A model generated the notes under the pieces. That model was not told the origin of the DNA. It did not search any database and saw only the letters and a program-made list of their open reading frames with translations. A DNA stretch of 56,315 bases, taken from positions 1 through 56,315 of the forward strand of contig JAHHRG010000004.1 of NCBI GenBank assembly GCA_020025965.1, given 5' to 3'. Of this stretch, positions 16,997-27,300 are shown one piece after another; the stretch's first letter is position 1, and every line of letters starts with the position of its first letter. Both the position numbers and the translations under genes were made by a program. The DNA comes from Sutterella sp. Its GTDB lineage: Bacteria > Pseudomonadota > Gammaproteobacteria > Burkholderiales > Burkholderiaceae_F.

Positions 16997-17677
16997 AACG
17001 TTCTCCGGACTAAAAAGACAGGTTGAAACATTGGGGGGAACCCAATGCGAGCGTAATCTTAAGAATTTATTACAGCTTTGGGAAGAAGGCACCTTTTGGT
17101 TCCTATCCTACCGTTTTGTACCCTTCCAATCCGTATCACTGAAATTCATTCTGAGAGAAGGGATTTCAGAAACCACCCAAAAAAATTCATCAAACAAAAA
17201 AATTTTGCATCTTTGAAGAACTTATCTTTGTTTTCTCCTATTCTTCAGGTTTCTCCAGTCGATCAATGTTTGAACGGCACTAAGTTCCTTCTGCGAGAGG
17301 AGTTTGCGAGCGTCTCTCATAAAGGGCCAATCACTCGCCAAAGCGGATTTTATGCGAGACTGAACAAACAGTTCATTCCGTTTGTTATAACGCAACCACA
17401 TCTTCCCCTTTTCCCCAACATCGCATTGAAATACCGTCAGTTCTTAGGGAGAGTAGCATTTCGGAGAAAGTAAACCGACCGGACGGTATGTTTTATAAAG
17501 TCAAGAGAACCTCCTTAACGTCCGCATCGTTATTCGATCGTCAAAACAGACTAATTTTCTTAAGAAATCAGGATACAAGATACAAAAAACGGAGATTGCC
17601 CGTACTTTCCCGATCTTTCTTCGGTCTCGAGCATCGGTATCATGTTCATAGTTGCCCATTTCAAGTTCGGAGAAAAA
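16997..17677. other. Long intergenic region, ybiI-like / iadA
   Basis: About 680 bases between divergent genes, more AT-rich than the surroundings. A 131-codon frame at 17078-17473 has no ribosome-binding site, biased basic/Phe/Leu composition and no recognisable motif, so it is not called a gene. A TTTTCTTAAGAAAT palindrome lies near 17555. Promoters for both neighbours must lie here but none stands out. Confidence 0.45.
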
Positions 17678-18823
17678 ATGGCTTTATTAATTAGAAATGC
17701 TCACGTATTCGCGCCTGAAGACCTCGGTGTACAGGACGTATTGATGGTTGAGGAAAAAATCGTTGCCATCGGTCAAGAGTTGCCGGCCTGGTTACCCAAT
17801 ACGGAAGTCATCGATGCCAAGGGGATGATCATGACGCCGGGGTTCTTCGATCAGCATATCCATATCACGGGTGGCGGCGGCGAAGGCGGCCCCGCTACGC
17901 GAACGCCTGAACTCGTTCTCTCCGAACTCGTCGCCTGCGGGACGACTTCCATTGTCGGCCTTTCCGGGACCGATTATCTGACGCGTTCCCTGCCGAACCT
18001 ACTTGCTAAGGTTCGAGCCTTGAAGACCGAAGGGATTTCAGCTTGGATGCACACGTCGAGCTACCACTATCCGGTCAGTTCGCTCACGGATTGCGTTGCC
18101 AACGACATTTTCATGATTCCGGAAGTACTCGGCGTCAAGATTGCACTCGGCGACCATCGAAGCTCCTTCCCGACGACTCTGGAAGTCCTTCATCTCTTAA
18201 CCGATATTCGCGTCGCCGGCATGATCGCCGGCAAGATCGGCTTCCTTCACATTCACTCGGGCAATATTCCGGGCGCATTCGAGATGTACGACGAGATCGT
18301 AGCCCGCGGCTTCCCGATTCGTCACATTCGTCCGACCCATTGCGGCCGTATCCGTCACGTTTTCGATTCCGCCATTGAATTCGGAAAGAAAGGCGGCTGG
18401 ATCGACATTACGACCGGTGCATCCTGCTGCTTTGAAAATGCTGCTCTTGCCGTCATGGCAGCACTCGACTCGGGCGTTGATCCCACGCACATCACGGTAT
18501 CGTCCGACGGCCACGGTTCTGTGCCGCGCTTTGATGAAAACGGCATCATGGTAGGTCTCGGTGTCGGCGGCGTTGCCGGCAACCTCAAGGAAGTGAAGCG
18601 CATGATTTGCGATTACAACGTCCCGATTGAAAAGGCCCTCCCCGTAGCCACGAAGAACGTCGGTATGGCGCTTGGCCTTCCTGACCAGGGTGTGATCGCC
18701 AAGGGTGCCTGCGGCAATGCGCTTCTCTTTGACTCCAATTTCGAATTGAAATACGTTGTGGCCCGTAGCAAGGTCATGATGCGAAACGGCGAAATCGTCG
18801 TTAAGGGAACGTTCGAAAATTAA
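17678..18823 (+). CDS. iadA: Isoaspartyl dipeptidase
   Basis: A metal-dependent cytoplasmic amidohydrolase that hydrolyses beta-aspartyl (isoaspartyl) dipeptides, releasing aspartate. The 381-residue product matches IadA in order: an N-terminal composite beta-domain, the HIH metal motif followed by the GGGGEGG loop, SELVACGTTSIVG, NLLAKVRALKTEGISAWMHTSSYH, the carboxylated-lysine region GVKIALGDHRS, and FLHIHSG. E. coli IadA has about 390 residues. The start at 17678 has GGAG seven to eight bases upstream, so twelve extra upstream codons are discarded. Aspartate from this enzyme would join the asparaginase and Dcu theme of the window. Confidence 0.93.
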   Translation: MALLIRNAHVFAPEDLGVQDVLMVEEKIVAIGQELPAWLPNTEVIDAKGMIMTPGFFDQHIHITGGGGEGGPATRTPELVLSELVACGTTSIVGLSGTDYLTRSLPNLLAKVRALKTEGISAWMHTSSYHYPVSSLTDCVANDIFMIPEVLGVKIALGDHRSSFPTTLEVLHLLTDIRVAGMIAGKIGFLHIHSGNIPGAFEMYDEIVARGFPIRHIRPTHCGRIRHVFDSAIEFGKKGGWIDITTGASCCFENAALAVMAALDSGVDPTHITVSSDGHGSVPRFDENGIMVGLGVGGVAGNLKEVKRMICDYNVPIEKALPVATKNVGMALGLPDQGVIAKGACGNALLFDSNFELKYVVARSKVMMRNGEIVVKGTFEN

Positions 18824-18858
18824 CAGCCATTGTCTTTCCTCTTTCGAAACAGACGAAC

Positions 18859-18897
18859 GGACTTTCGAAAGCAGATCGGAAGTCCGCTCTTTTTTTG
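18859..18897 (+). terminator. Intrinsic terminator of iadA
   Basis: GGACTT (18859-18864) pairs with AAGTCC (18880-18885) at the base of a hairpin, followed by seven Ts from 18890. Confidence 0.75.
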
Positions 18898-19095
18898 GGA
18901 TCCATCTCCGACGTATAAATAAAAGCCTTGACAGGTTGATCAAACGACTCTGCCGGCACAAAAATCCGTGAGCACTACTTCGCCGCAAGGCGATTCCTGA
19001 TAACCGTGTTGAGATTCGCTCAATAAACGCCTCGAACGTTGGCGATGTCATCTCCGTCATAGTGACTCTATGGGACAGAGGAACAGATTAATAGC
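18898..19095. other. Spacer between convergent iadA and tctC
   Basis: About 200 bases with no open frame of note. A TTGACA near 18928 lacks a matching -10. Nothing else was recognised. Confidence 0.4.
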
Positions 19096-19127
19096 AAAAG
19101 CCCCGGCTCGAAAGAGTCGGGGCTTTT
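19096..19127 (-). terminator. Terminator downstream of tctC
   Basis: AAAAGCCCCGGCTC pairs with GAGTCGGGGCTTTT (one G-U pair). A-rich and T-rich flanks mean it could work in both directions. Confidence 0.85.
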
Positions 19128-19181
19128 CTAGTCTCCGGTAGAGAAAATCGACCTAAGGTCGCTTCTCAAATCCCCACGGGA

Positions 19182-20135
19182 TTACTTGTAGAGCTTGGAG
19201 ATCACGTCGCGGCAGAAGACTTCCTGAGCCTTGATGAGTTCGCCGAGTTCCTTATTGTCCATATACTGCAAGGACATGCCGGCCTTTTCGTGCTTTTCGA
19301 CGAGTTCCGGATCGTGCATCGTCTTGTTGAGAGCATCAACCCAGAATTCGATCACATCGTCAGGCGTACCGGCCGGAGCGACAAGCGCGCGAGCGGAACC
19401 GTACCACTGATCGTAGTAGCCGAGTTCGCCGAGCGTCGGAACGTCCGGGTAAGCAGCGATGCGCTTCGTGTCGAAAGCGCCGAGGATGCGGAGTTCAGCC
19501 TTGTCCCCCTTAACGAGCGGAGCAATGTCTGCAACCTTGGCGCAGGAGAAGTCGACTTCACCCTGACGCAAAGCGAGCAACTGGTCGGCCGTGCCGCCGT
19601 AAGGAACAGCCTTGTACTTGAAGTCGGCGGTGGAAGCGAGAAGCTGGGCGGCCGTGTGGTTGGAGGCCTTCACACCGTTCGTAGAAGCGCGAAGCTTCGG
19701 GTTCGCCTTGGCAGCGTCGACCAGTTCCTTCAAGGTCTTGTAGGGGCTGTCGGCGCGAACCACGACAACGGAGGTTTCCATCAGGTGGTTGGCAAGCGGA
19801 ACAACCTTGGCGGTCGTGAACGGAGCACCCTTCTGGGTGGCGATCGTCGTGAAGGTCGGCAGATTGATAAAGCCGATCGTATGACCGTCAGGCTTGGCGT
19901 TCACCAACGTGGTCCAACCGATCTTACCGTCGGCACCCGGAAGGTTGTTAATGATGAGCGTCTTGCCCACATACTTCTGAGCGCCTTCAGCGAGCACGCG
20001 AGCGCCGCGGTCTGTACCGGAACCGGCCTTGTAAGCGACGATAACGTTAATGTCGGACGTGGGGGCCCAGGCAAAAGACATCGTCGGGAGAGCCATGGCT
20101 GCAGCGGCGGCAATCGCTAAAAGTTTCTTGTTCAT
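19182..20135 (-). CDS. tctC: Tripartite tricarboxylate transporter substrate-binding protein
   Basis: Periplasmic binding protein of the TctC/Bug family that captures a carboxylate such as citrate, aspartate or nicotinate and delivers it to TctAB. The 317-residue product starts with a signal peptide (MNKKLLAIAAAAAMALPTMSFA), followed by NVIVAYKAGSGTDRGAR, LIINNLPGADGKIGW and a VPYGGTADQLLALRQGEVDF block, all typical. The start at 20135 has AAGGAG nine to ten bases upstream; 35 extra upstream residues are rejected. It is the last gene of a tctB-tctA-tctC operon. Bug receptors are greatly expanded in Burkholderiales, so the ligand cannot be deduced. Confidence 0.93.
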   Translation of the reverse strand: MNKKLLAIAAAAAMALPTMSFAWAPTSDINVIVAYKAGSGTDRGARVLAEGAQKYVGKTLIINNLPGADGKIGWTTLVNAKPDGHTIGFINLPTFTTIATQKGAPFTTAKVVPLANHLMETSVVVVRADSPYKTLKELVDAAKANPKLRASTNGVKASNHTAAQLLASTADFKYKAVPYGGTADQLLALRQGEVDFSCAKVADIAPLVKGDKAELRILGAFDTKRIAAYPDVPTLGELGYYDQWYGSARALVAPAGTPDDVIEFWVDALNKTMHDPELVEKHEKAGMSLQYMDNKELGELIKAQEVFCRDVISKLYK

Positions 20136-20205
20136 CGGTGAAAACTCCTTGGTCGAGTGTGAAAAAGGGGCTGTCCGTGAGCCGGACCTCCCCTTCGAAA
20201 TAAAA

Positions 20206-21711
20206 CTATTTTTGAGCATCCTGAATCTGCTTTTCTTCAAAGCGATTCATCAAAATCGGGCTCAAGATACCGAACACGCAAAGCGCGATCATTACCCAGC
20301 AAAGCGGGGTGGAAAAGAGAACCGTCCAGTCGCCGTCGGAAAGCATCAGCGAGCGACGCAAACCGTTTTCGCCGATCGGCCCCAGAATGAGCCCCAGTAC
20401 AACGGCGGCCGCATTCAGACCGAAGCGACGGACAAAGTAGCCGATCACGCCGAAGATGCACATAATGATGACTTCGGTGAAGTTGTTGTGAATGGCGTAG
20501 GAACCGACCACACACAAGATGAAGATCGACGGAATCAAAATGGCGTCGGACAAACGTGCAATCTGCGCGAAGCCGCGGCAGCCGAGCATCCCGACAAAGA
20601 GCATGCAGAACTGCACGAAGACGAAACCGGCAAAGAAGGTATAGGTCATGCCGGCATAGGTCGTAAAGAGTTCGGGGCCGGGCTGCAGACCGTGAATAAT
20701 CAAACCGCCCATCAACACGGCTGTCACGCTTTCGCCGGGAATACCCAAGGTGAGAGTCGGAATAAGAGAACCGCCCGTCACGGCGTTGTTGGCCGCTTCG
20801 GAACCGGCAACGCCTTCAATGGAACCGTTACCGAATTCTTCCTTCTTCTTCGAGAAGCGCTTGGCTTCGTTGTAACCCACGAAGCAGGCAATGGAAGCAC
20901 CCGCACCCGGCAAGATACCGATCAGGTTACCGATAATCCAGGAGCGCGTTACAGTCGGAGCAATGCGCTTCACATCTTCCTTCGAAATGCCGAGACGTTC
21001 GAATTTGACCGCCTTGGCACGCTGCACGATCTTCCGTTCGGCAAGGATCAAAACCTGAGACATCGAGAAGAGACCGATGAGCGCGCAGGTAACGTTAATC
21101 CCTGAATAAAGCGTCGGCTGATTGAACATGAAACGTTCAACACCTTCCATCGGGTCCATCCCGATCGTCGACAACAAGAGCCCCAAGACCCCCGAAATCA
21201 GGCCTTTCAAAAGGGACTTGGAGGAAACGCCTGCAATAACGGTGAGACCGAAGATCGAGAGCCAGAAATATTCCGGGCTCTTAAACTGCATGGCGAGTTC
21301 TGCCAAAATCGGCGAGAGGAAGTAAAGGGAAATACAAGAGAGAAGACCGCCGGCAAAAGAGGCAAAGCAGGCTACCGACAAAGCACGTGCGGCTTGTCCG
21401 CGAAGCGTCAGCTGATAACCTTCAATAGCGGTTGCGGCGGAAGCGGGCGTGCCCGGCGTATGAATCAGAATGGCGCTGATCGAACCGCCGAAAATGGCAC
21501 CGCAATAGATGCCGCCCAAAACGATCAAGCCCGTTGCAGGATCCATCCCGAAGGTGACGGGCAAAAGAAGAGCCACGCCCATAGCGGCGGAGAGCCCTGG
21601 GAGACATCCGATCGTAATCCCCAAAGCCGTCGACAAGAGCATCGCGATGATGTTGATCGGCGAGAGCGCGTTGACAAAGCCCGCTCCCATCAAAGACAGT
21701 GTTTCAAACAT
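20206..21711 (-). CDS. tctA: Tripartite tricarboxylate transporter large permease
   Basis: The large membrane subunit of the TTT transporter, 501 residues with about 12 membrane helices. It has the hallmark glycine-rich GCLPGLSAAMGVALLLP and GILPGAGASIACFVGYNEAKR motifs, which are family signatures in each half. It moves the carboxylate by ion gradient. The gene lies 15 bases after tctB and 70 bases before tctC on the minus strand, consistent with one operon. No tctDE two-component system is next to it. Confidence 0.95.
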   Translation of the reverse strand: MFETLSLMGAGFVNALSPINIIAMLLSTALGITIGCLPGLSAAMGVALLLPVTFGMDPATGLIVLGGIYCGAIFGGSISAILIHTPGTPASAATAIEGYQLTLRGQAARALSVACFASFAGGLLSCISLYFLSPILAELAMQFKSPEYFWLSIFGLTVIAGVSSKSLLKGLISGVLGLLLSTIGMDPMEGVERFMFNQPTLYSGINVTCALIGLFSMSQVLILAERKIVQRAKAVKFERLGISKEDVKRIAPTVTRSWIIGNLIGILPGAGASIACFVGYNEAKRFSKKKEEFGNGSIEGVAGSEAANNAVTGGSLIPTLTLGIPGESVTAVLMGGLIIHGLQPGPELFTTYAGMTYTFFAGFVFVQFCMLFVGMLGCRGFAQIARLSDAILIPSIFILCVVGSYAIHNNFTEVIIMCIFGVIGYFVRRFGLNAAAVVLGLILGPIGENGLRRSLMLSDGDWTVLFSTPLCWVMIALCVFGILSPILMNRFEEKQIQDAQK

Positions 21712-21726
21712 GTTCTCCGTCTCCTC

Positions 21727-22182
21727 TTAGGCAAAAAGCATGCCGACCGGAAGCGGCACTTTGAGGAACATCGTAAAGACTGCGTAGACAAGCACCACGA
21801 GGGTAACGAGCGTCAGTGCAATCCACTTGCCCGGAACCTTGAAGAAAGCCAAGGTACCGGCAAGATAAAGGGCCGATGCCAAGTAATAGCCGACCGCATA
21901 AACGAGACAGAGAAAAATAAAACAGCCCGCACAAACAAAGGCGAACTGACCGACGAGCATTCCCTTGAAGAGTTCGGGGAAGTCGTTGACGAACCTGATT
22001 CCGCCCGTCCTGATCGCGCGGAACAAGCACTGAATGAAAAAGAGGGTATTGAATCCCGCGAGGGCAACAATGAGACCCATCGGATAGGTTTGCGCATCGG
22101 GAGGCAAATCGATGGTCATCACGAAGAAAAGGAGTGATACCGCGTATATCACGGCAATCACCCAAATATCCGAATGCTTCAT
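21727..22182 (-). CDS. tctB: Tripartite tricarboxylate transporter small permease
   Basis: The small, poorly conserved membrane subunit of the TTT system, 151 residues with four predicted helices, which is the TctB layout. The start is put at MKHSDIWVIAV, which enters the first helix directly. A longer frame adds 31 hydrophilic residues. No strong Shine-Dalgarno is present, so the start is uncertain. It is the first gene of the tctBAC operon. Confidence 0.88.
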   Translation of the reverse strand: MKHSDIWVIAVIYAVSLLFFVMTIDLPPDAQTYPMGLIVALAGFNTLFFIQCLFRAIRTGGIRFVNDFPELFKGMLVGQFAFVCAGCFIFLCLVYAVGYYLASALYLAGTLAFFKVPGKWIALTLVTLVVLVYAVFTMFLKVPLPVGMLFA

Positions 22183-22534
22183 GAGTGTGTTCGTCTGAGG
22201 TTGGGTAAGAAAATCTCGAAGCCCACCAACAGGTTCCTCTGACACCTTTCTCGATTGGGTGTCGCAACGTTTCACTCGGCCTTCGGTTGCATTGTGCCGA
22301 AGCGGGGAGCACCGTTCGGAAGAATCGGCGGATTCCTAGAAATGACGCTATTGTAACAAGTCTGTACGTCTAGCGTTTTAATTGTTTTCCCTCGCTTCTT
22401 GGAAAATGCACAATTCACCGCATCACGTAAACAACTTTTGTTCTATTTCTTACAACCCGATCGGGTGCTTCGAGCTAAACTTCTGAGAACATCAAGGACG
22501 ACATTTTCTTTTTCCGACCAATTGTTGCTTTACC
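22183..22534. other. Divergent promoter region, tctBAC / tamAB
   Basis: About 350 bases that must hold promoters for both operons. On the minus strand a TACAAT around 22353-22358 could serve as a -10 for tctB, without a good -35. No small gene was recognised. Confidence 0.35.
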
Positions 22535-24328
22535 ATGCGCCGACTCGCCCTTTTCCCGCTGCTTTTCTTGAGTACAACCCTCTTTGCTGGGACAAACACA
22601 TCTTTGGAAAAGGCCGATCCGACGGCGGTCAAACCTCCTGTCGATCCGATTTTGGTTCCCGCTTTGATCGACGCAAACCGCTTGCCTTCAGACGTCGCAA
22701 ATAATATTCGCGCCCAATTGGCCTGGTTGCAGTCATCGGGGCTGACGTCAAGTCAAACCGACCGTGCCCGTGTTGAGAAAGCGGTTTTAACCGCCACGCG
22801 CGCACTGGGCTACTACCGCCCCACCCTGACGCTGACGACGAAAAAGGAAGTGAACGGCAAAGTGCCGCTTCAGGTGTCCGTGAAGCTCGATACCCCCGTG
22901 ACCGTCGCGGAAACCGACATCCGCATTACGGGCGAAGCTCAAAACGATCCGGCGTTTATTCGCCATCTTGAAACCCTCCCCGCCAAAGGCACGAGGCTTA
23001 ACCACGACGATTTCGACAAATTCAAAGTCGGACTTTCCAATTTGGCCGCGCAAAAAGGCTATTTCGATGCGGAGTTCGTCAAGAGCCAGTTGGGCGTTGC
23101 ACTCAATCGCCGAGAAGCTTTCTGGGATATCGATTTTGCCTCGGGTTCGCGTTACCGCTTTGGAAACGCCACCTTTGAAGGTTCGCAGATCGAACTTGAC
23201 TATTTGAAGAATATCGTCCCCTTTAAAGACGGCGAACCTTTTGATGCCGAAGTCCTGGCCGAACTCTCGCGCCGCTTGTCCAACACCGGCTGGTTTGAGA
23301 CCTTCCTTGTCGTACCCGACTTTGAGGCTGCACAGATCGACCCCGAACACCGGTTGCCGGTTAACACCACGCTCACCCCCCGAAAAGCCAACAGTATTGA
23401 AATGGGCTTGGGTTATGCCACGGACATCGGTCCCCGCGCACGAATCATGTGGAAAAAGCCCTGGGTCAACCGATTCGGACATCGGCTGAGTTTATCGAGC
23501 GAAATCTCGAAAGAAGAACCGGCCTTCGATTCGACCTACCGCATTCCGGTCAAAGAAAATCCTCTCGAAGAGTATTGGCTTCTTCAAGGGGGCTACAAGC
23601 ACACGGACTTGAACGACACCGATGCCGATACCGCGAGCTTCACGCTTTCACGCTGGTGGGAGTTTGATAGCGGTTGGCAGCGTTCCGTTCGTCTTCGCAC
23701 GTCCTACGACAAATTTACTCAGGCTGCCGAAAGTCATTCGACCGTTCTTATCTACCCCGGCATTAGCTTCTCGCGCATTCGTTCCCGCGGCGGTGCCATG
23801 CCCTATTGGGCCGATTCGCAACGTTATTCCTTGGATTTTGCCGCGAAAGACATCGGAAGCGACGCCTCCTTCTGGATTGTTCAGACGCAGCAAAGCTGGA
23901 TTCGTACCTACAGCGAAAAGCACCGCTTTATCGTACGTGCTCAGGCCGGTTACATTGAAACCGACGACTTTGACCACGTACCGCCCGATTTGCGATTCTT
24001 CGCGGGCGGCGACAGAAGCATTCGCGGCTATAAATACAAATCCATTTCGCCTAAAAACGAGGAAGGAAGTCTCACGGGTGCCAAGGCACTCTTAACCGCT
24101 TCGGCCGAATATCAGTACAACATTACGGGTAAATGGTGGACTGCGCTCTTTTATGACGCAGGTGAAGCCGTGCACGACTTTAAAGAAAGTCACGTGAAAG
24201 AAGGGGCCGGCTTCGGCGTCCGCTGGCTTTCGCCCATCGGTCCCGTGAAACTGGACCTCGCCTTCCCCTTGAACGACAAATCGGCGGATGATTTCCAAAT
24301 TCTGATCGGTTTGGGAGCCGAACTCTGA
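22535..24328 (+). CDS. tamA: Translocation and assembly module outer-membrane protein
   Basis: A BamA-superfamily (Omp85) outer-membrane protein of 597 residues. A signal peptide (residues 1-19) is followed by about three POTRA-type domains (roughly 60-270) and a 16-strand beta-barrel. The barrel contains the FFAGGDRSIRGYKYKS motif, the conserved R-G-F/Y lid-lock element of Omp85 proteins. It works with TamB in outer-membrane protein or lipid transport across the periplasm. The stop codon overlaps the tamB start by one base, so the pair is translationally coupled. No clear Shine-Dalgarno precedes the ATG, but the signal peptide fits this start well. Confidence 0.93.
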   Translation: MRRLALFPLLFLSTTLFAGTNTSLEKADPTAVKPPVDPILVPALIDANRLPSDVANNIRAQLAWLQSSGLTSSQTDRARVEKAVLTATRALGYYRPTLTLTTKKEVNGKVPLQVSVKLDTPVTVAETDIRITGEAQNDPAFIRHLETLPAKGTRLNHDDFDKFKVGLSNLAAQKGYFDAEFVKSQLGVALNRREAFWDIDFASGSRYRFGNATFEGSQIELDYLKNIVPFKDGEPFDAEVLAELSRRLSNTGWFETFLVVPDFEAAQIDPEHRLPVNTTLTPRKANSIEMGLGYATDIGPRARIMWKKPWVNRFGHRLSLSSEISKEEPAFDSTYRIPVKENPLEEYWLLQGGYKHTDLNDTDADTASFTLSRWWEFDSGWQRSVRLRTSYDKFTQAAESHSTVLIYPGISFSRIRSRGGAMPYWADSQRYSLDFAAKDIGSDASFWIVQTQQSWIRTYSEKHRFIVRAQAGYIETDDFDHVPPDLRFFAGGDRSIRGYKYKSISPKNEEGSLTGAKALLTASAEYQYNITGKWWTALFYDAGEAVHDFKESHVKEGAGFGVRWLSPIGPVKLDLAFPLNDKSADDFQILIGLGAEL

Positions 24329-27300
24329 TGACGACAACAAAAATAAAAAAGAAGACGAAAAAGACCAGCCGCGCACTTTGGCTGAGCGGATCGCTCCTCG
24401 GATTGGCCGTCGCCACCCCGGCTTGGCTCATGTTGACGGAAACAGGAACCTCGGTGCTCGTGACCGGTCTCACACGTGTTCTCCCCATGATGACGGTAGG
24501 AAGCGTGGCCGGGACACTCTCGGATTTGAAACTCACCGATTTTCGTTTGGCGACCGAGGGTTTCAGCCTTCAGGCCGACGAAACCGAAGCGAAACTCTCC
24601 TTAAGAGCTCTTCTGTCCGGCGAAGTCCGATTGAAGCGTTTGGATGTGAAAGGCCTGACGATAGCCGTCACAGACACGGGGAACGACGAGCCTGAGGCTG
24701 ATATTGAAAAAAACACTCGCCTTGCCCTGCCCGTCGACATTGTGGCTGAGACCGTTCATGCTCAAGACGTTTCGTTTTCGATCAACGGGACGACCCTGAC
24801 GCTCGCCCGTTTTCAGGGTGCCTACGACTGGCGCGGGGATTCGATGCGACTCATCGAACCCAATCTCACCGATTTCACGATCACGACGGTGGCTGACGAC
24901 AGTCCTGCCGACGCGAAAGCTTCCTCCGGTGATCTCGGCATCCGCGAAACCTTGACGGCGCTTCAAACCGAAGCTCTCTTCACTCTTCCTGTTTTCGACG
25001 AAGAGGGACCGCTTACCTTTAATCTGGCGCTTGAGAATTTTTCTCTCAATCGCCTGGATATTGTCGAAAAGACGCTGAAAGATGGCGCGTCCGACACGCT
25101 TTTCACAGCCGCCGACATCGCTCTCACAGCCGATCTGACGGGACCGCTCCTCTCGATCAAGCACTTTGAGACGCGCACGTCGATTGCCGAACTGCCTGCC
25201 GTTAAAGCCAACGGCAGCCTTTCGATGACGGACGTCTGGAGAACGGAACTCACGCTCGACGCTCAAACCGCGATCGACGCCCTCCCTTTGGGCGACACGC
25301 ATCTCACCTTAACGGGCGAACTCGCTCGGCAAATTACGCTTCAGGCCGATACGAGAGGCGAACTCAAAACCAAACTTCACTTTGACTGGTCGCCAGCCGT
25401 GCCCGGCATTCCGGGGCATCTTGATCTTTTGCTCCTCACACCGAAAGTTCTCTTGAATCCCGAGAGTCCGACGGACCGCCTCACCATGGGCACGGGTACC
25501 CTTCGTCTTGAAGGCGATGCGAAAAGCTGGACGCTCAACGGCTTCGGTACCGTTGAGCGTGCGAATCTTCCGGCCACCCTGTTGACCGTCTCCGGCCAAG
25601 GCTACCCCGAAGGTGCAGCCCTCTCCAATCTGCAACTTCGCAGCCGCTCGGGTACCGCGCATTTCCAAGGCGACGTCACCTGGCACGACATCCTTCGCTG
25701 GCGAGGCCGCGCAGGGGTCACCGGTCTTGATCTCACCGACTTTATTGATGTGCCAGCCAAAGACCTGACTGGCACGGCCGCGATCACCGGTCACTGGCGC
25801 TCCGCTGACGACTGGCAAAACGAGCTCTGCGATTTTTCGCTAACGGGCCGCGTTCATGAAAAAGACTTGAGCCTCAAGGGTGCGGTGATTGCAAAGGATC
25901 ACTATCGTCTCTACGCACCGAAGGTTTCGTTGACGCTCGGCAACAATCGTGCGGATTTTTTGGCGAAATTCGACAAGCCGATTTTCGAAGCCGACCTTAA
26001 AATCGATGCTCCGACGTTGGAAGACATTGATCCGCTTTTAAAGGGAAGTCTCAAAGGTTCCGTTCTTTTACGCGGGAACCCCGAAAATCCCCTCTTCGTT
26101 GCGAATATTGCGGGTTCTGCCCTGGCCTACGGCGATACGAATATCGAATCCGCGACCTTGGCCGGCACCATCAAACCGGACCGTCACGGCACGGTCGGCG
26201 GAAAACTCGCCTTTGTGGCAAAAAAATTGACCGACAACCGTGTTCCCGAATTCAACACCAAAGTCATTGCACTTGTTCTTGACGGAACGGAAAAGAATCA
26301 CACGTTGAAGTTGGGGATGCAAGGCAAACCCTTGGCGGCCGGACTTCGCTTTGAAGGCGCACTCAACCGTCAAACTTTCGATTGGACGGGACGTCTGGCT
26401 GCTGCGCGTTTGTCGACGCCGACCGGTCTTTGGTCTCAGGAAAAGCCCGCAAAACTCAGCTTCTCCGCCAAGAGCGGAACCGTTACGCTCGCCCCTCACG
26501 CCTGGACACATCCCGACGCGCGCCTCAGATTCACATCGCCCCTGATCCTCGGAGCCACGGGGCATGTTGCTCTGGCACTCGAACGTCTTGGACTCCCTAT
26601 TTTTGATACCTATCTCCCCGAAGGCACGAAGTTGACGGGTGATGTAGCAGGCGACGCCGATATTCATTGGTATGCCGACGAAAAACGAACGCCTACGGTC
26701 ACTCTCAACTTGAAGAGTCGCGATCTCTCGGTGCACCGAGAAGTCAGACGCTCCGACGGCGGAGATACGGCACGCTTGTCGCTTCCTGTTGAAAATCTCG
26801 AACTGACGGCCGGTCTGACACGCGATAACGCTCGCTTCGGCTGGTCGGCGCTATTGGGCGGCTCCGATCAAGTCATCGAGAAAAACTCGACCAAGATACC
26901 CTCGGGCCGCTTTGCCGGGCATCTCACCGTTGACGATCCGATGGGCGACAAGCGTTTGTCAGGCAACGCCGCGATCGAGTCGCTTGACATGAGCTTCTTG
27001 AATACGTTCTTTGTAACGGGCGAACACGCCGAAGGGATCGCGTCCGGTCAACTGACGGCAGGCGGCACGCTTCTCTCGCCCGAACTCCACGGCTACCTCA
27101 ATATCACCGGACTTCGCGTAACGGACGGCATGACGCCGGTTGAAATGGCACCGTCCGATATCGGGCTTCTCTTTAACGGGATGACGTCAAGCCTCGCCGC
27201 GTCACTTCGTACCGATAAAGGCGAACTGACGCTCGCGGGTACCGCCGACTGGCAGGATATTGACAATCCCTTTGCAGAAGTTCATGCAAAGACCGAAAAA

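Noticed and set aside
17078..17473. 131-codon plus-strand frame before iadA
   Set aside because: No Shine-Dalgarno, atypical composition, and it lies in an AT-rich promoter region.
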